Assembly: GCA_023241745.1 (NCBI GenBank)
Contig: JALQCY010000002.1
Location: 372,001 to 436,000 of the forward strand
Reading direction: 5' to 3'
Origin: Isoptericola peretonis
Lineage (GTDB): Bacteria; Actinomycetota; Actinomycetes; Actinomycetales; Cellulomonadaceae
Length of the DNA stretch: 64,000 bases
Below the pieces are notes generated by a model, which saw only the letters and a program-made list of their open reading frames with translations, had not been told where the DNA came from and searched no databases. Positions 43,221 through 53,879 of the stretch are shown here, piece after piece (the first letter of the stretch is position 1; every line of letters starts with the position of its first letter). Both the position numbers and the translations under genes were made by a program.

Positions 43221-43586
43221 ATGAGCCTTCTTGCTGCGGAGCGCGCGCTCCAGGCCGCCCAGCGTGCCGGCGACGTCGATGCCCTGGACGCGCTGCTGCA
43301 CCCTCGGTGCGTCGGCGCCGGGCCGGACGGGTCCGTGTTCTCCAAGGAGGACGACCTGGAGAGCTACCGCTCGGGTCTCCTGCAGATCACCCGCCTGGAG
43401 GAGGAGTCGCTCGACGTCCAGGAGCACGGGCCGAGCGGGGCGACCAGGCTGGTCGCCGCCGTCGAGGCGATCCAGGGCGGCACCGCGGTGTCCGCGCGGC
43501 TGACCTACACGCGGCTCTGGGTGCGCGCCGACGAGAGGTGGCAGGTTCTGGCTGCCACGCTCGTACCGGCCGCCGAGCCCGTCTGA
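43221..43586 (+). CDS. NTF2-like (SnoaL/DUF4440) protein
   Basis: A 121-residue protein of the NTF2 fold. Family features are LLAAERALQAAQRAGDVDALDALLHPRCVG at the start, then YRSGLLQITRLEEESLDV, and YTRLWVRADERWQVLAATLVPA at the end. DUF4440 proteins bind small molecules or act in assembly; no activity is known here. It is leaderless and single, convergent with the DUF1801 gene. Confidence 0.82.
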   Translation: MSLLAAERALQAAQRAGDVDALDALLHPRCVGAGPDGSVFSKEDDLESYRSGLLQITRLEEESLDVQEHGPSGATRLVAAVEAIQGGTAVSARLTYTRLWVRADERWQVLAATLVPAAEPV

Positions 43587-43631
43587 CCGGATCGCCTGCG
43601 GTGGGCCGCGCGCGGCGTCGTCCTCGGGCCC

Positions 43632-44090
43632 TTAACCGCGGTCCGGACCGTCCTCGCGCGCCCGCAGGCCGTACGTGCCCGCGGTGAGGGTGGCGTACGA
43701 CGCGGCCACGATCTCCTCGAGGACGCGGAGGTCGACCTGCTCGAGGTCCTTGAGGTAGAGGCATCCCACGCCGGTGGAGTGCGGGCCGAGCCGAGTGAGG
43801 GCAGCGGCGTGCGCCTCGACGCCGTCGGTGAGGTAGACGACGCTCGCGGACGCCCGCGGGGAGAAGCCCGCCGCGGGCGCGTGCCCGGAGCGACCGCTGG
43901 CATAGGCGTACCGGTACTCGCCGAAGCCCACGATCGAGGGGCCGAACATCCGCGCCGGCCTGCCCGTGGCACGCCCCATCAGCGCGAGCAGCGTCTCGGC
44001 GTCCCGCCGGCGCGCGGGCCGGGCGACGGCCGCGACGACGGCGTGGGGGTCGGCATCTGTCCAGGTGGTCCGCCGGGTGTCGCTCGCCAT
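43632..44090 (-). CDS. DUF1801 family protein
   Basis: A 152-residue protein of the DUF1801/YdhG family. Conserved parts are ARRRDAETLLALMGRATGRPARMFGPSIVGFGEYRY (about 27-62) and GFSPRASASVVYLTDGVEAH followed by KDLEQVDLRVLEEIV. The fold is that of a small alpha/beta family structurally related to frataxin-like proteins; no reaction is assigned. ATG 44090 lies 6 bases after CAGAAT, a weak -10-like box, so it may be leaderless. Confidence 0.83.
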   Translation of the reverse strand: MASDTRRTTWTDADPHAVVAAVARPARRRDAETLLALMGRATGRPARMFGPSIVGFGEYRYAYASGRSGHAPAAGFSPRASASVVYLTDGVEAHAAALTRLGPHSTGVGCLYLKDLEQVDLRVLEEIVAASYATLTAGTYGLRAREDGPDRG

Positions 44091-44125
44091 GGGGCCATTC
44101 TGCCCGGGGCTGAGCTGTCGGGCCG

Positions 44126-44144
44126 CCGGGCGACGACCGCCCGG
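44126..44144 (-). terminator. Short hairpin after the AraC-type regulator gene
   Basis: 7-bp stem CCGGGCG/CGCCCGG with a 5-base loop, next to the AraC stop (44145). Confidence 0.4.
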
Positions 44145-44897
44145 TCACGGCCGAAAGCTGGCCCGGTACTCCCTCGGCGTGCGGCCGGTCAGTTCCTTGA
44201 AGGCGACGTTGAAGGCGGACAGCGAGCCGTATCCGACCGCGAAGGCGATGTCGGTGACCGGCGTGTCGCCCGCAGCGAGCCGCTCGATCGCGGCCGTCAC
44301 CCGCATCCGACGCAGCACTGCCCGCCAGGTCATGCCGGCCTCCTCCTCGAACCGCCGCGCCAGCGAGCGTGGGGCAAGGCCCACCTCGGCGGCCACCGCC
44401 TCGAAGGAGATCGCGTCGCCGATCCGCTGCTCCGTCAGCGCGAGGGCGCGGCGCAGCTCCGGTGACCGGCCCGCGGGCACGACGACCGGGCTGGGCCGCC
44501 GAGCCAGCCGCCAGGTCACGGCGGAGAGCGCGGCGAACAACGTCTCCGCGTACGCCGTGAGCGGCTCGTCGGAATCGCCCCACACGCGGCACTCGGCGAG
44601 CAGCGCGCGAGCCAGCGGGTCCAGGTCGAAGACGGTCAAGGAAGCCGGTGGGACGGGAACCCATCCGGTGTCGAAGAGGACGGACGCGGTGGTGGCCGGC
44701 CGTGGGATGCCCACCCGTATCGGCCGGCCCGCCTCGATCAGGGCCGCGCGCGCCGGAGGCAGCAGCCAGGTCTGCCCCTGCGCCTCCAGCCGGAGGGTCC
44801 CGGCTGACGCGTAGAGCAGGTAGTGGCGGTCCGAGCACAGGTCGCGAGCGGGTTCCGGCGCGAACGTGCGGACGAAGCTGTACGCCGTTCGGTTCAT
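44145..44897 (-). CDS. AraC-family transcriptional regulator
   Basis: A 250-residue activator or repressor. The N-terminal cupin-like sensing domain (about 10-130) contains HYLLYASAGTLRLEAQGQTWLLPPARAAL. The C-terminal double HTH (about 155-250) has ISFEAVAAEVGLAPRSLARRFEEEAGM and VTDIAFAVGYGSLSAFNVAFKELTGRTPREYR, the AraC signature. I take ATG 44897 (MNRTAYSF); a GTG at 44972 would add 25 residues and overlap the upstream gene. It lies 46 bases downstream of the ABM monooxygenase gene, which is its likely target or co-transcribed partner. Confidence 0.84.
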   Translation of the reverse strand: MNRTAYSFVRTFAPEPARDLCSDRHYLLYASAGTLRLEAQGQTWLLPPARAALIEAGRPIRVGIPRPATTASVLFDTGWVPVPPASLTVFDLDPLARALLAECRVWGDSDEPLTAYAETLFAALSAVTWRLARRPSPVVVPAGRSPELRRALALTEQRIGDAISFEAVAAEVGLAPRSLARRFEEEAGMTWRAVLRRMRVTAAIERLAAGDTPVTDIAFAVGYGSLSAFNVAFKELTGRTPREYRASFRP

Positions 44898-44943
44898 CGA
44901 CGGTCTCGCACGCACCGATCGTAGGGCCCCGACTCGGCGCCGG

Positions 44944-45246
44944 TCAGGCCACCGTCTCCAGGAGATCGGCACGGAAGCGCCTGCTCACGGGCGTGCCGAT
45001 CATCATCGGACGGATCGTCCCGGTCGATCGCGCGAAGGAGTCGGACCGCAGGTACCCGGTGAACGAGGCCTCGTCGTCCCACTCGTGGACCACAGCGGTC
45101 GCCGTGTCGTCGTCACGCGCGGCGTAGACCCGGAAGGCGACGTTGCCCGGCATGGCGCGCACCAGGTCGCCCTCCGCGTCGAACGTCGCGAGGGCGGCAG
45201 GGCGGTCGGTGGCGGCAGTCCTGAAGTCGAGGATCGCGATGAACAT
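44944..45246 (-). CDS. Antibiotic-biosynthesis-monooxygenase (ABM) domain protein
   Basis: A 100-residue protein of the dimeric ABM/ferredoxin-like fold. It begins MFIAILDFRTAATDRPAALATFDAEGDLVRAMPGN and ends with DDEASFTGYLRSDSFARSTG, typical of ABM proteins such as quinol or polyketide oxidants and YgiN-like proteins. The reaction is not known. ATG 45246 has a GGAGG site 4 bases upstream. It is followed by the AraC-type regulator on the same strand. Confidence 0.8.
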   Translation of the reverse strand: MFIAILDFRTAATDRPAALATFDAEGDLVRAMPGNVAFRVYAARDDDTATAVVHEWDDEASFTGYLRSDSFARSTGTIRPMMIGTPVSRRFRADLLETVA

Positions 45247-45376
45247 GGGGCCTCCTGGCCGGTGGGAGAAGCAGCAGACGGACGACCCGATCCTCCGGCG
45301 GCACCCGCGCGGCGCGCCCCCGCCGGCCGGACGCGTTCCTGCTCCCAGCGGACGCGCCGCCGTGCTGTGCCCGCCG

Positions 45377-46324
45377 TCAGGCCGCCTCGGAGAGCAGTGC
45401 CCGCAGGGCGTGCCGGCCGATCGGCAGCATGCGGGGGTGCAGGTCGGCGTGCGCGAGCATGTTCGTCGCATACAGCAGTCCCCAGCCCGCGGCCCGGTCC
45501 CACGTCGCGCGGTCCCACCCCCGACCGCCGTTCGCGTGCTCCTGGACCGCGGCGACGCAGGCGGCCCGCCCGGCCGCGTCGAAGACGAGCCAGAGGGCGC
45601 CGAGGTCTGACGCCGGGTCGCCGGACGTCACGTCGCCCCAGTCGACGACGGCGGCCAGGCGATCGGGGCGACCAGCGTGCCCCGGCTCCACCACGAGGTT
45701 GGCGGGGTGCGGGTCGCCGTGCACCCACAGCGGGTCCCCGACGTACGCGGGGGCGTCCAGGGCCTGGCGCCAGACGCGCCGCGCGGCGTCGTGCCGGGCG
45801 ACGGGCACGTGCGCGAGCCGCGCCTCGAAGGCCGACGGGTCGAGCGCCTCGGCCCGCCGCTGCAGCGGGATGCCGCGCACGGGGTTGCGCGGCGCGTCGT
45901 CGGGGGCGGGCACGTGCAGGGCCGCGAGCAGCCGGCCGAGCGTGCCGGCCCAGGCGGTGCGGCCGCTCACGGCCGTCGCCTCGCCGCTCGTCCCGCCCGC
46001 CCACGGCACGACGACCCACGGCCACGGGTAGCCGAGCGCGCCGCTCGGCCGCCCGACGCGCACGGGGGCCGGGACGACGACGTCGGGGGACTCCGCCCGC
46101 AACCGCGCCGCCAGGGCGGGCAGCGCCAGCGCCTCGTGCTCCACGAGGCGTGCCGCCGGCGCGCGGCGGGGGAGCCGGACCGCCAGGTCGTCGCCGAGCC
46201 GCACCATGACGTTGTCCCACCCGTGCGCGGCGATCTCCAGGTGCCGGTCGGCCAGGTCGGGGTGCTGCTCGGCGAGCAGCGCGCGGGTCAGCGGGACGTC
46301 GACGTCGATCTCTGCGGCGGGCAC
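45377..46324 (-). CDS. Aminoglycoside-phosphotransferase-family kinase-like protein
   Basis: A 315-residue protein-kinase-like fold. Its nucleotide site is near DNVMVRLGDDLAVRLPRR (about 35-52), the catalytic loop is LWVHGDPHPANLVVE (Asp and Asn), and the metal motif is VVDWGDVTSGDPASDLGALW. The APH family includes drug-resistance kinases but also many kinases of sugars, choline and metabolites. Nothing here points to antibiotic resistance. I start at GTG 46324 (MPAAEIDVDVPL); the frame is open far upstream but overlaps the Nudix gene. Confidence 0.82.
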   Translation of the reverse strand: MPAAEIDVDVPLTRALLAEQHPDLADRHLEIAAHGWDNVMVRLGDDLAVRLPRRAPAARLVEHEALALPALAARLRAESPDVVVPAPVRVGRPSGALGYPWPWVVVPWAGGTSGEATAVSGRTAWAGTLGRLLAALHVPAPDDAPRNPVRGIPLQRRAEALDPSAFEARLAHVPVARHDAARRVWRQALDAPAYVGDPLWVHGDPHPANLVVEPGHAGRPDRLAAVVDWGDVTSGDPASDLGALWLVFDAAGRAACVAAVQEHANGGRGWDRATWDRAAGWGLLYATNMLAHADLHPRMLPIGRHALRALLSEAA

Positions 46325-46380
46325 CGGGACATCATCGCCGACGCGGACCCACCCGCGTGGCGGCCGGCCGGGGCGGAACT

Positions 46381-47082
46381 TCAGAGCTCGCGCTCGCGAC
46401 CCCGGTCCCACGGCTCGGCCCACCCGAGACGGTCGAACGCGGCGTCGAGGATCCCCGCGGTGAACCCCCACACCAGGTGCGGGACGCCGTCCGCGTCGAC
46501 CACCTCGAACCCGGGGCCGCGCCACTCGCGGCCACCGCGACGCAGCACGGTCGTCACGCGCCTGCCCGGGTCGAGCAGGTCGGCCACGGGGGCGCGGAAG
46601 ACGTGCGACGACTCGGCGACGTCCACGACGCCGACGGTGGACGGCCGGGCCCACCAGCCGAGCACGGGCGTGACGAGGTGGTTGCTCACCGGCATGGGCA
46701 GCTCGGCGAGCGTGCCCAGCACCTCGACCCCGCCGGCGTCCAGCCCGGTCTCCTCGACGGCCTCGCGCAGCGCGGCGTCGACCGGGGACTCGCCGTCCTC
46801 CGCCCGCCCACCGGGGAACGCGACCTGCCCGGCGTGCGACCGGAGCGTCGCGGCGCGCTCCAGGAGCAGCACGTCGAGGTCCTGCGCGACGGCGAGGGCC
46901 TGGGCGTCGTGGTCGGCGGCGAGGTCGTCCAGCACGCCGAAGAGCACGAGGACGGCCGCGGGGCGCGCGGAGGCGGCGTCGAGGTCGCCGCGGGCCAGCC
47001 CCCAGTCGGACAGGAAGGCGCGGTCCTGGGCCAGGGCCGCGAGCTGGGCGCGGGCGGCGCCGGCCGACGGTGCAACGGTCAC
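46381..47082 (-). CDS. Nudix hydrolase, CoA pyrophosphatase-like
   Basis: A 233-residue Nudix enzyme of the NudL/CoA-diphosphatase branch. The Nudix box GGRAEDGESPVDAALREAVEETGLDAGG (about residues 90-118) has the E-x-x-E-E metal ligands, and the upstream LLLERAATLRSHAGQVAFPGG is the typical CoA-pyrophosphatase signature. It probably hydrolyses CoA or acyl-CoA to 3'-phosphoadenosine plus phosphopantetheine. It starts at GTG 47082, 6 bases from TAGCCT, and is leaderless. Confidence 0.9.
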   Translation of the reverse strand: MTVAPSAGAARAQLAALAQDRAFLSDWGLARGDLDAASARPAAVLVLFGVLDDLAADHDAQALAVAQDLDVLLLERAATLRSHAGQVAFPGGRAEDGESPVDAALREAVEETGLDAGGVEVLGTLAELPMPVSNHLVTPVLGWWARPSTVGVVDVAESSHVFRAPVADLLDPGRRVTTVLRRGGREWRGPGFEVVDADGVPHLVWGFTAGILDAAFDRLGWAEPWDRGREREL

Positions 47083-47088
47083 CGCCCG

Positions 47089-47094
47089 AGGCTA
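47089..47094 (-). promoter_or_regulatory. -10 box of leaderless Nudix gene (TAGCCT)
   Basis: TAGCCT on the minus strand, 6 bases (CGGGCG) before GTG 47082. Confidence 0.7.
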
Positions 47095-47117
47095 ACGCCG
47101 ACCATGCGGTTCCTACC

Positions 47118-47177
47118 GCCGAACAGGGGGTTCGGGACCGTCCGCAGCGACGGACGGTCCCGAACCCCCTGTTCGGC
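47118..47177. terminator. 27-bp perfect hairpin after guaB1
   Basis: Arms 47118-47144 and 47151-47177 are perfectly complementary over 27 bp with a 6-base loop (CAGCGA). It begins 15 bases past the guaB1 stop. The stem is longer than an ordinary terminator needs. Confidence 0.85.
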
Positions 47178-47191
47178 GCGCGGGGCAGGGG

Positions 47192-48715
<1,524 letters not shown>

Positions 48716-48802
48716 TCACGTGTTCCCGTCGGCAGGTCGAAACTACCCCCTGCCGCGCCCGCGCGTGGGGGCCCGCGGGCCGTGGGACCCCTCCGGACCG
48801 CC

Positions 48803-48808
48803 TATTGT
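48803..48808 (+). promoter_or_regulatory. -10 box for dxs (TATTGT)
   Basis: TATTGT, 9 bases before an in-frame ATG at 48818 and 27 before the preferred ATG 48836. Confidence 0.5.
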
Positions 48809-48823
48809 GGTGTGGCTATGAAC

Positions 48824-48830
48824 GGGGAGG
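48824..48830 (+). promoter_or_regulatory. Ribosome binding site deciding the dxs start
   Basis: GGGGAGG lies 5 bases before ATG 48836. It falls inside the frame begun by ATG 48818, so the downstream start is preferred. Confidence 0.6.
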
Positions 48831-48835
48831 AACGC

Positions 48836-50728
48836 ATGAGCCTGCTGAGCGGTATCGGCTCGCCCGAGGACGTCCGCCGGCTGTCGCCGGACCAGACGAC
48901 GCAGCTCGCGGCGGAGATCCGGGCCTTCCTGGTCGACCAGGTGTCGCGCACCGGGGGCCACCTGGGGCCCAACCTGGGCGTCGTCGAGCTGACGATCGCG
49001 CTGCACCGCGTGTTCGCGTCCCCGCGCGACACCCTCGTGTTCGACACGGGGCACCAGGCGTACGTGCACAAGCTCCTCACGGGCCGGCACGACTTCTCCG
49101 CGCTGCGCAAGGCGGGCGGCATGTCCGGCTACCCCTCGCGCGCGGAGTCCGAGCACGACGTCGTCGAGAACTCGCACGCGTCCACCGCCCTGTCGTGGGC
49201 CGACGGCGTCGCCAAGGCCAACGCCGTGCAGCGCCGGCCCGACCGGCACGTCGCCGCCGTCATCGGCGACGGCGCGCTCACCGGCGGCATGGCCTGGGAG
49301 GCGCTCAACAACATCGCCGCGTCCCAGGACCGGCGGCTCGTCATCGTCGTCAACGACAACGGCCGGTCCTACTCGCCGACCATCGGTGGAGTCGCGAACC
49401 ACCTCAACACCCTGCGCACCACGCGCGGCTACGAGGCCTTCCTCTCGTGGGGCAAGCGCGCCCTGCACCGCACGGGCGCGCCCGGGCGCTTCGCCTACGA
49501 CTGGCTGCACGGCCTCAAGAAGGGCCTCAAGGACGTCGTCGCCCCGCAGGGCATGTTCGAGGACCTCGGGCTGAAGTACGTCGGCCCGGTCGACGGGCAC
49601 GACGTGGCGGCCATGGAGCACGCCCTGCGCCGGGCCCGGGCCTACGGCGGGCCCGTGATCGTGCACGCCATCACCGAGAAGGGGCGCGGCTACACGCCCG
49701 CCGAGCAGGACGTCGCCGACCGCTTCCACGCCGTCGGGCGGATCCACCCGGAGACGGGGCTGCCCGTCGCCCCGTCGCGGTTCGGCTGGACCAAGGTCTT
49801 CGCCGACGAGATCGTGAAGATCGGCCACGACCGGCCCGACGTCGTCGCGATCACGGCGGCCATGCTGCACCCGGTCGGCCTGGCGCCCTTCGGCCAGGAG
49901 TTCCCGGACCGCACCTTCGACGTCGGCATCGCCGAGCAGCACGCCGCGACGTCGGCCGCCGGCATGGCGTTCGCCGGGCTGCACCCGGTGGTCGCCGTGT
50001 ACGCGACGTTCCTCAACCGTGCCTTCGACCAGGTGCTCATGGACGCGGCGCTGCACCGGGCCGGCGTGACGTTCGTCCTCGACCGCGCCGGCGTCACGGG
50101 CGACGACGGCGCCAGCCACAACGGCATGTGGGACATGGCGATGCTGCGCATCGTCCCCGGCCTGCGGCTCGCGGCCCCGCGCGACGAGCCGACCCTGCGG
50201 ACCGCCCTGCGCGCGGCGGTCGACGTCGACGACGCGCCCACGGTGGTGCGCTACCCGAAGGGCGCGCTCGGCGACCCGGTCCCCGCCCTCGAGGAGCTCG
50301 ACGGCGTGGACGTCGTCGCCCGGCACGTGCCGGGCGCGGGCAGCGTGGCCGACGACCGCAGGGTGCTCGTCGTGGGCGTCGGCTCCATGGTGGGCACGGC
50401 GCTCGCGGCGGGGGAGTCGCTGGCCGCACACGGCCTGGCGGTCGACGTCGTCGCGCCCACCTGGGTGCTCCCGGTCCCGGAGGCGCTGGTGAAGCTCGCG
50501 GGCGAGCACGACCTCGTGCTCACGATCGAGGACGGCGTCGTCGACGGCGGCGTCGGGGCCATGACGGCCCAGCGGGCGGGGGAGCAGGGCGTCCGCACAC
50601 CGTTCGTGCACGTGGGGCTGCCGGTGGCGTTCCTCGACCACGCCAGCCGCGACCAGATCCTCACGCAGCAGCGGATGCGGGCCGAGGACGCCGTGCGCGA
50701 CGCCCTGGCGGCCCTCGCCCGCGACTGA
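48836..50728 (+). CDS. dxs: 1-deoxy-D-xylulose-5-phosphate synthase
   Basis: First enzyme of the MEP isoprenoid pathway: joins pyruvate and glyceraldehyde-3-phosphate using thiamine diphosphate. It has 630 residues. Thiamine motif [18 protein letters not shown] and [13 protein letters not shown] (about 140-185). The pyrimidine domain has the catalytic Glu in [19 protein letters not shown], and [18 protein letters not shown] follows. The C-terminal domain ends with [17 protein letters not shown] 48836 ([20 protein letters not shown]) is preferred; ATG 48818 would add MNGEER. The gene is alone with its own promoter. Confidence 0.96.
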   Translation: MSLLSGIGSPEDVRRLSPDQTTQLAAEIRAFLVDQVSRTGGHLGPNLGVVELTIALHRVFASPRDTLVFDTGHQAYVHKLLTGRHDFSALRKAGGMSGYPSRAESEHDVVENSHASTALSWADGVAKANAVQRRPDRHVAAVIGDGALTGGMAWEALNNIAASQDRRLVIVVNDNGRSYSPTIGGVANHLNTLRTTRGYEAFLSWGKRALHRTGAPGRFAYDWLHGLKKGLKDVVAPQGMFEDLGLKYVGPVDGHDVAAMEHALRRARAYGGPVIVHAITEKGRGYTPAEQDVADRFHAVGRIHPETGLPVAPSRFGWTKVFADEIVKIGHDRPDVVAITAAMLHPVGLAPFGQEFPDRTFDVGIAEQHAATSAAGMAFAGLHPVVAVYATFLNRAFDQVLMDAALHRAGVTFVLDRAGVTGDDGASHNGMWDMAMLRIVPGLRLAAPRDEPTLRTALRAAVDVDDAPTVVRYPKGALGDPVPALEELDGVDVVARHVPGAGSVADDRRVLVVGVGSMVGTALAAGESLAAHGLAVDVVAPTWVLPVPEALVKLAGEHDLVLTIEDGVVDGGVGAMTAQRAGEQGVRTPFVHVGLPVAFLDHASRDQILTQQRMRAEDAVRDALAALARD

Positions 50729-50791
50729 GCGGCCCGGGGCGTCCGAGGGCCGGCGCGCCGAGACGACCTCTTGCGCCGGCCGGCGACCCGG

Positions 50792-50797
50792 TACGGT
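50792..50797 (+). promoter_or_regulatory. -10 box of leaderless HAD gene (TACGGT)
   Basis: TACGGT, 6 bases (CGGCCG), ATG 50804. Confidence 0.7.
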
Positions 50798-50803
50798 CGG
50801 CCG

Positions 50804-51469
50804 ATGATCTGGCTCTTCGACCTGGACAACACCCTGGTGGACCGTGCCGGCGCCTTCGAGGCGTGGGCTTCCGGCGCCGTGGCCGCAGCGGGCGCGTCCG
50901 CCGACGACCTGGCGGCGATCCTCGAGGTCGACGAGGGCGGTCACGGCTCCAAGGAGGCGCTCGCCCGGGTGCTGATCGACCGCCTCGGCTGGGCCGACGA
51001 CGTGCCGGGCGCGATCGGGCGGTTCCGGACCGGGGTCCTCGAGCGCGTGCGGCTCTACGACGGCGTCCTGTTCTCCCTCGACGTGCTGCGCGGCGCCGGT
51101 CACCCGGTGGCGGTCGTGACCAACGGCACCTCGGCCCAGCAGCGGGGCAAGATCGCACGCTGCGGCCTCGACGAGCACGTGGACGCGGTCGTGGTGTCGG
51201 GGGAGGAGGGCGTGGCCAAGCCCGACCCCCGGATGGTCGAGATCGCCCTGGACCGGCTCGGCGTCGCGGACGTCGACCGCCGCGAGGTCTGGATGGTCGG
51301 CGACGCCGCCCACGCCGACGTCGCCGTCGGCCGGGCCGCCGGGACGCGCACGGTGTGGGTGTCGCACGGCCGGTCGTGGGACGGGCCGGACCGGCCCGAC
51401 GTCGTCGCGCCGACGACCCGCGAGGCGATCGCTCTCGCGGCCTCCCCGCCCGGCGCCGTCCTGAGCTGA
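50804..51469 (+). CDS. HAD-superfamily hydrolase
   Basis: A 221-residue phosphatase of the HAD family, subfamily IA. Motifs: [13 protein letters not shown] (Asp nucleophile and Asp), [32 protein letters not shown] (Lys), and [20 protein letters not shown]. The cap domain is between residues 15 and 90. The substrate, likely a small phosphometabolite, is unknown. It has its own leaderless promoter 63 bases after the dxs stop. A 30-bp perfect hairpin starts right at its stop codon. Confidence 0.88.
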   Translation: MIWLFDLDNTLVDRAGAFEAWASGAVAAAGASADDLAAILEVDEGGHGSKEALARVLIDRLGWADDVPGAIGRFRTGVLERVRLYDGVLFSLDVLRGAGHPVAVVTNGTSAQQRGKIARCGLDEHVDAVVVSGEEGVAKPDPRMVEIALDRLGVADVDRREVWMVGDAAHADVAVGRAAGTRTVWVSHGRSWDGPDRPDVVAPTTREAIALAASPPGAVLS

Positions 51470-51533
51470 CCTTCGAGCACGCGATCTGTCGCGGGAACCG
51501 ACCGGTTCCCGCGACAGATCGCGTGCTCGAAGG
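51470..51533. terminator. 30-bp perfect hairpin after the HAD gene
   Basis: Arms 51470-51499 and 51504-51533 are perfectly complementary over 30 bp with a 4-base loop (GACC). It begins directly after the stop codon of the HAD gene and precedes the pflB promoter. It is the longest inverted repeat I see in the window. Confidence 0.85.
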
Positions 51534-51565
51534 GTGTCTGCGACGTCACAGCCGCCCGCTCTCGC

Positions 51566-51583
51566 TTGTGAAGGGTTTCACGA
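51566..51583. promoter_or_regulatory. Rex operator in the pflB promoter
   Basis: TTGTGAAGGGTTTCACGA matches the Rex consensus TTGTGAA-N4-TTCACAA in 13 of 14 informative positions. It ends 1 base before the -10 box (TAGGAT, 51585-51590), so bound Rex would block transcription. Rex leaves DNA when NADH rises, which would turn on pflB under oxygen limitation. Confidence 0.75.
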
Positions 51584-51584
51584 A

Positions 51585-51590
51585 TAGGAT
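51585..51590 (+). promoter_or_regulatory. -10 box of the pflB promoter (TAGGAT)
   Basis: TAGGAT directly after the Rex operator. Transcription would start near 51597, giving a leader of about 25 bases that carries the ribosome site. Confidence 0.7.
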
Positions 51591-51605
51591 GTGGTCAGAC
51601 CTCAA

Positions 51606-51612
51606 AAGGAGG
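51606..51612 (+). promoter_or_regulatory. Strong ribosome binding site of pflB
   Basis: AAGGAGG, 9 bases before ATG 51622, the best Shine-Dalgarno match in the window. It contrasts with the many leaderless genes and suggests high translation. Confidence 0.75.
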
Positions 51613-51621
51613 GGGCTCCCC

Positions 51622-53877
51622 ATGACCACCGACGCGGCACCCACCACGACCACCGCCTGGCAGGGCTTCACCCCGGGCCCGTGGTGCGACGGCATCGACG
51701 TGCGCGACTTCATCCAGCGCAACTACGCCCCGTACACGGGCGACGCCGCGTTCCTCGCGGCGCCCACGGCGCGCACCGCCGGCGTGTGGGAGAGGCTCTC
51801 CGCGATGTTCCCGGCCGAGCGGGAGAAGGGCGTCTACGACGTCGACCCGCACACCCCCGCAGGGATCACCGCGCACGGCCCCGGGTATATCGACCGCGAC
51901 GCCGAGCTGATCGTCGGGCTGCAGACGGACGCCCCCCTCAAGCGCGCGATCATGCCGAACGGCGGCTGGCGCATGGTCGCCGGCGCGCTGAAGACGTACG
52001 GGTACCCGGTGGACGAGAACCTGGAGAAGGTCTTCACGTCCTACCGCAAGACGCACAACCAGGGCGTCTTCGACGTCTACCCGCCGAACGTCCGTGCCGC
52101 CCGCAGCTCGCACGTGATCACCGGCCTCCCGGACGCCTACGGCCGGGGGCGCATCATCGGCGACTACCGCCGGGTGGCCCTGTACGGCGTCGACCAGCTG
52201 GTCGCGGCGAAGAAGGTCGACAAGCTGGGCCTCGACGTCCAGCCGTTCAGCGAGTCGGTGGCGCGCGAGCGCGAGGAGCACGCGGAGCAGATCCGGGCCC
52301 TCGGCGAGCTCAAGGAGATGGCCGCGTCCTACGGCTACGACATCTCCGGGCCCGCGACGACGGCGCGCGAGGCCGTGCAGTGGCTCTACTTCGGCTACCT
52401 GGCCGCGGTGAAGGAGCAGAACGGCGCCGCGATGTCGCTCGGGCGCACGTCCACGTTCCTCGACGTGTACCTCGAGCGCGACCTGCAGACGGGCCGGCTC
52501 ACCGAGCCGGAGGCCCAGGAGATCGTCGACGACTTCGTCATCAAGCTGCGCATCGTGCGCTTCCTGCGCACCCCCGAGTACGACCAGCTGTTCTCGGGCG
52601 ACCCGACCTGGGTGACCGAGACGATCGGCGGGATGGGCGAGGACGGCCGCCCGCTCGTCACGAAGAGCTCGTTCCGCTTCCTGCAGACCCTGTACAACCT
52701 CGGGCCGGCGCCCGAGCCGAACATGACGGTCTTCTGGAGCCCGCGGCTGCCGCGCGGGTTCAAGGAGTTCTGCGCCCAGGTCTCGATCGACACGTCGGCC
52801 GTGCAGTACGAGTCGGACGAGCAGATCCGCCCGGCGTGGGGCGACGACGCGGCCATCGCGTGCTGCGTCTCCCCGATGGCGGTGGGCAAGCAGATGCAGT
52901 TCTTCGGCGCCCGCGTGAACCTCGCCAAGGCGCTCCTGTACGCGATCAACGGCGGCAAGGACGAGGTCACCGGCACGCAGGTCTCGCCGGCGTTCCCCGC
53001 CGTCGCACCGGGCATGCCGCTCGACTACGACGACGTGCGCGCGCGGTTCGACCGCACCATGGACTGGCTGGCCGAGACGTACGTCGAGGCCCTGAACTGC
53101 ATCCACTGGTCCCACGACAAGTACGCGTACGAGCGACTCGAGATGGCCCTGCACGACAAGGACGTGCTGCGCACCATGGCCTGCGGCATCGCCGGGCTCT
53201 CGGTCGCCGCGGACTCCCTGTCGGCCATCCGGTACGCCACGGTGACGCCGGTGGTCGACGAGCGCGGCATCGTCGTGGACTACCTGATCGACGGCGACTA
53301 CCCGGCCTACGGGAACGACGACGACCGCGTCGACGCCATCGCCGTCGACCTCGTCGAGTCGTTCATGGCCAGGATCCGCGGCCACCGGATGTACCGCGAC
53401 GCCGTGCCGACCCAGTCGGTGCTGACGATCACGTCCAACGTGGTCTACGGCAAGGCCACCGGGAACACCCCGGACGGCCGCCGCGCGGGCGAGCCGTTCT
53501 CCCCGGGCGCCAACCCGATGAACGGCCGGGACACGCACGGCATGCTCGCCTCGGCCCTGTCGGTCGCGAAGCTGCCGTACGACCAGGCGCAGGACGGCAT
53601 CTCGCTGACGAACACCGTCGTGCCGTCGGGCCTCGGCCGCACCCGCGACGAGCAGGTCGCGAACCTCGCGGGCCTGCTCGACGCCTCGGTCGGCGGCGAC
53701 GGCTACCACATGAACGTCAACGTCCTCGTGCGCGAGACGCTCGAGGACGCGATGGAGCACCCGGAGAAGTACCCGCAGCTCACGATCCGCGTCTCCGGCT
53801 ACGCGGTGAACTTCGTGCGGCTGACCCGCGAGCAGCAGCTGGACGTGCTGTCGCGGACCTTCCACGGGGGGCTCTGA
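51622..53877 (+). CDS. pflB: Formate C-acetyltransferase (pyruvate formate-lyase)
   Basis: Cleaves pyruvate with CoA to acetyl-CoA and formate by a glycyl radical, the anaerobic alternative to pyruvate dehydrogenase. It has 751 residues, full length. The catalytic cysteines are Cys414-Cys415 ([16 protein letters not shown]), and the radical Gly726 is in the C-terminal [13 protein letters not shown]. Other signatures are [13 protein letters not shown] and the substrate loop [15 protein letters not shown]. The C-terminal half is complete, so it is probably active. Its activase gene follows after 2 bases. The promoter carries a Rex-like operator. Confidence 0.97.
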   Translation: MTTDAAPTTTTAWQGFTPGPWCDGIDVRDFIQRNYAPYTGDAAFLAAPTARTAGVWERLSAMFPAEREKGVYDVDPHTPAGITAHGPGYIDRDAELIVGLQTDAPLKRAIMPNGGWRMVAGALKTYGYPVDENLEKVFTSYRKTHNQGVFDVYPPNVRAARSSHVITGLPDAYGRGRIIGDYRRVALYGVDQLVAAKKVDKLGLDVQPFSESVAREREEHAEQIRALGELKEMAASYGYDISGPATTAREAVQWLYFGYLAAVKEQNGAAMSLGRTSTFLDVYLERDLQTGRLTEPEAQEIVDDFVIKLRIVRFLRTPEYDQLFSGDPTWVTETIGGMGEDGRPLVTKSSFRFLQTLYNLGPAPEPNMTVFWSPRLPRGFKEFCAQVSIDTSAVQYESDEQIRPAWGDDAAIACCVSPMAVGKQMQFFGARVNLAKALLYAINGGKDEVTGTQVSPAFPAVAPGMPLDYDDVRARFDRTMDWLAETYVEALNCIHWSHDKYAYERLEMALHDKDVLRTMACGIAGLSVAADSLSAIRYATVTPVVDERGIVVDYLIDGDYPAYGNDDDRVDAIAVDLVESFMARIRGHRMYRDAVPTQSVLTITSNVVYGKATGNTPDGRRAGEPFSPGANPMNGRDTHGMLASALSVAKLPYDQAQDGISLTNTVVPSGLGRTRDEQVANLAGLLDASVGGDGYHMNVNVLVRETLEDAMEHPEKYPQLTIRVSGYAVNFVRLTREQQLDVLSRTFHGGL

Positions 53878-53879
53878 CC

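Noticed and set aside
45377..46324. Antibiotic-resistance kinase
   Set aside because: APH-fold motifs are present, but the family covers many metabolic kinases and there is no neighbouring resistance or transport gene.
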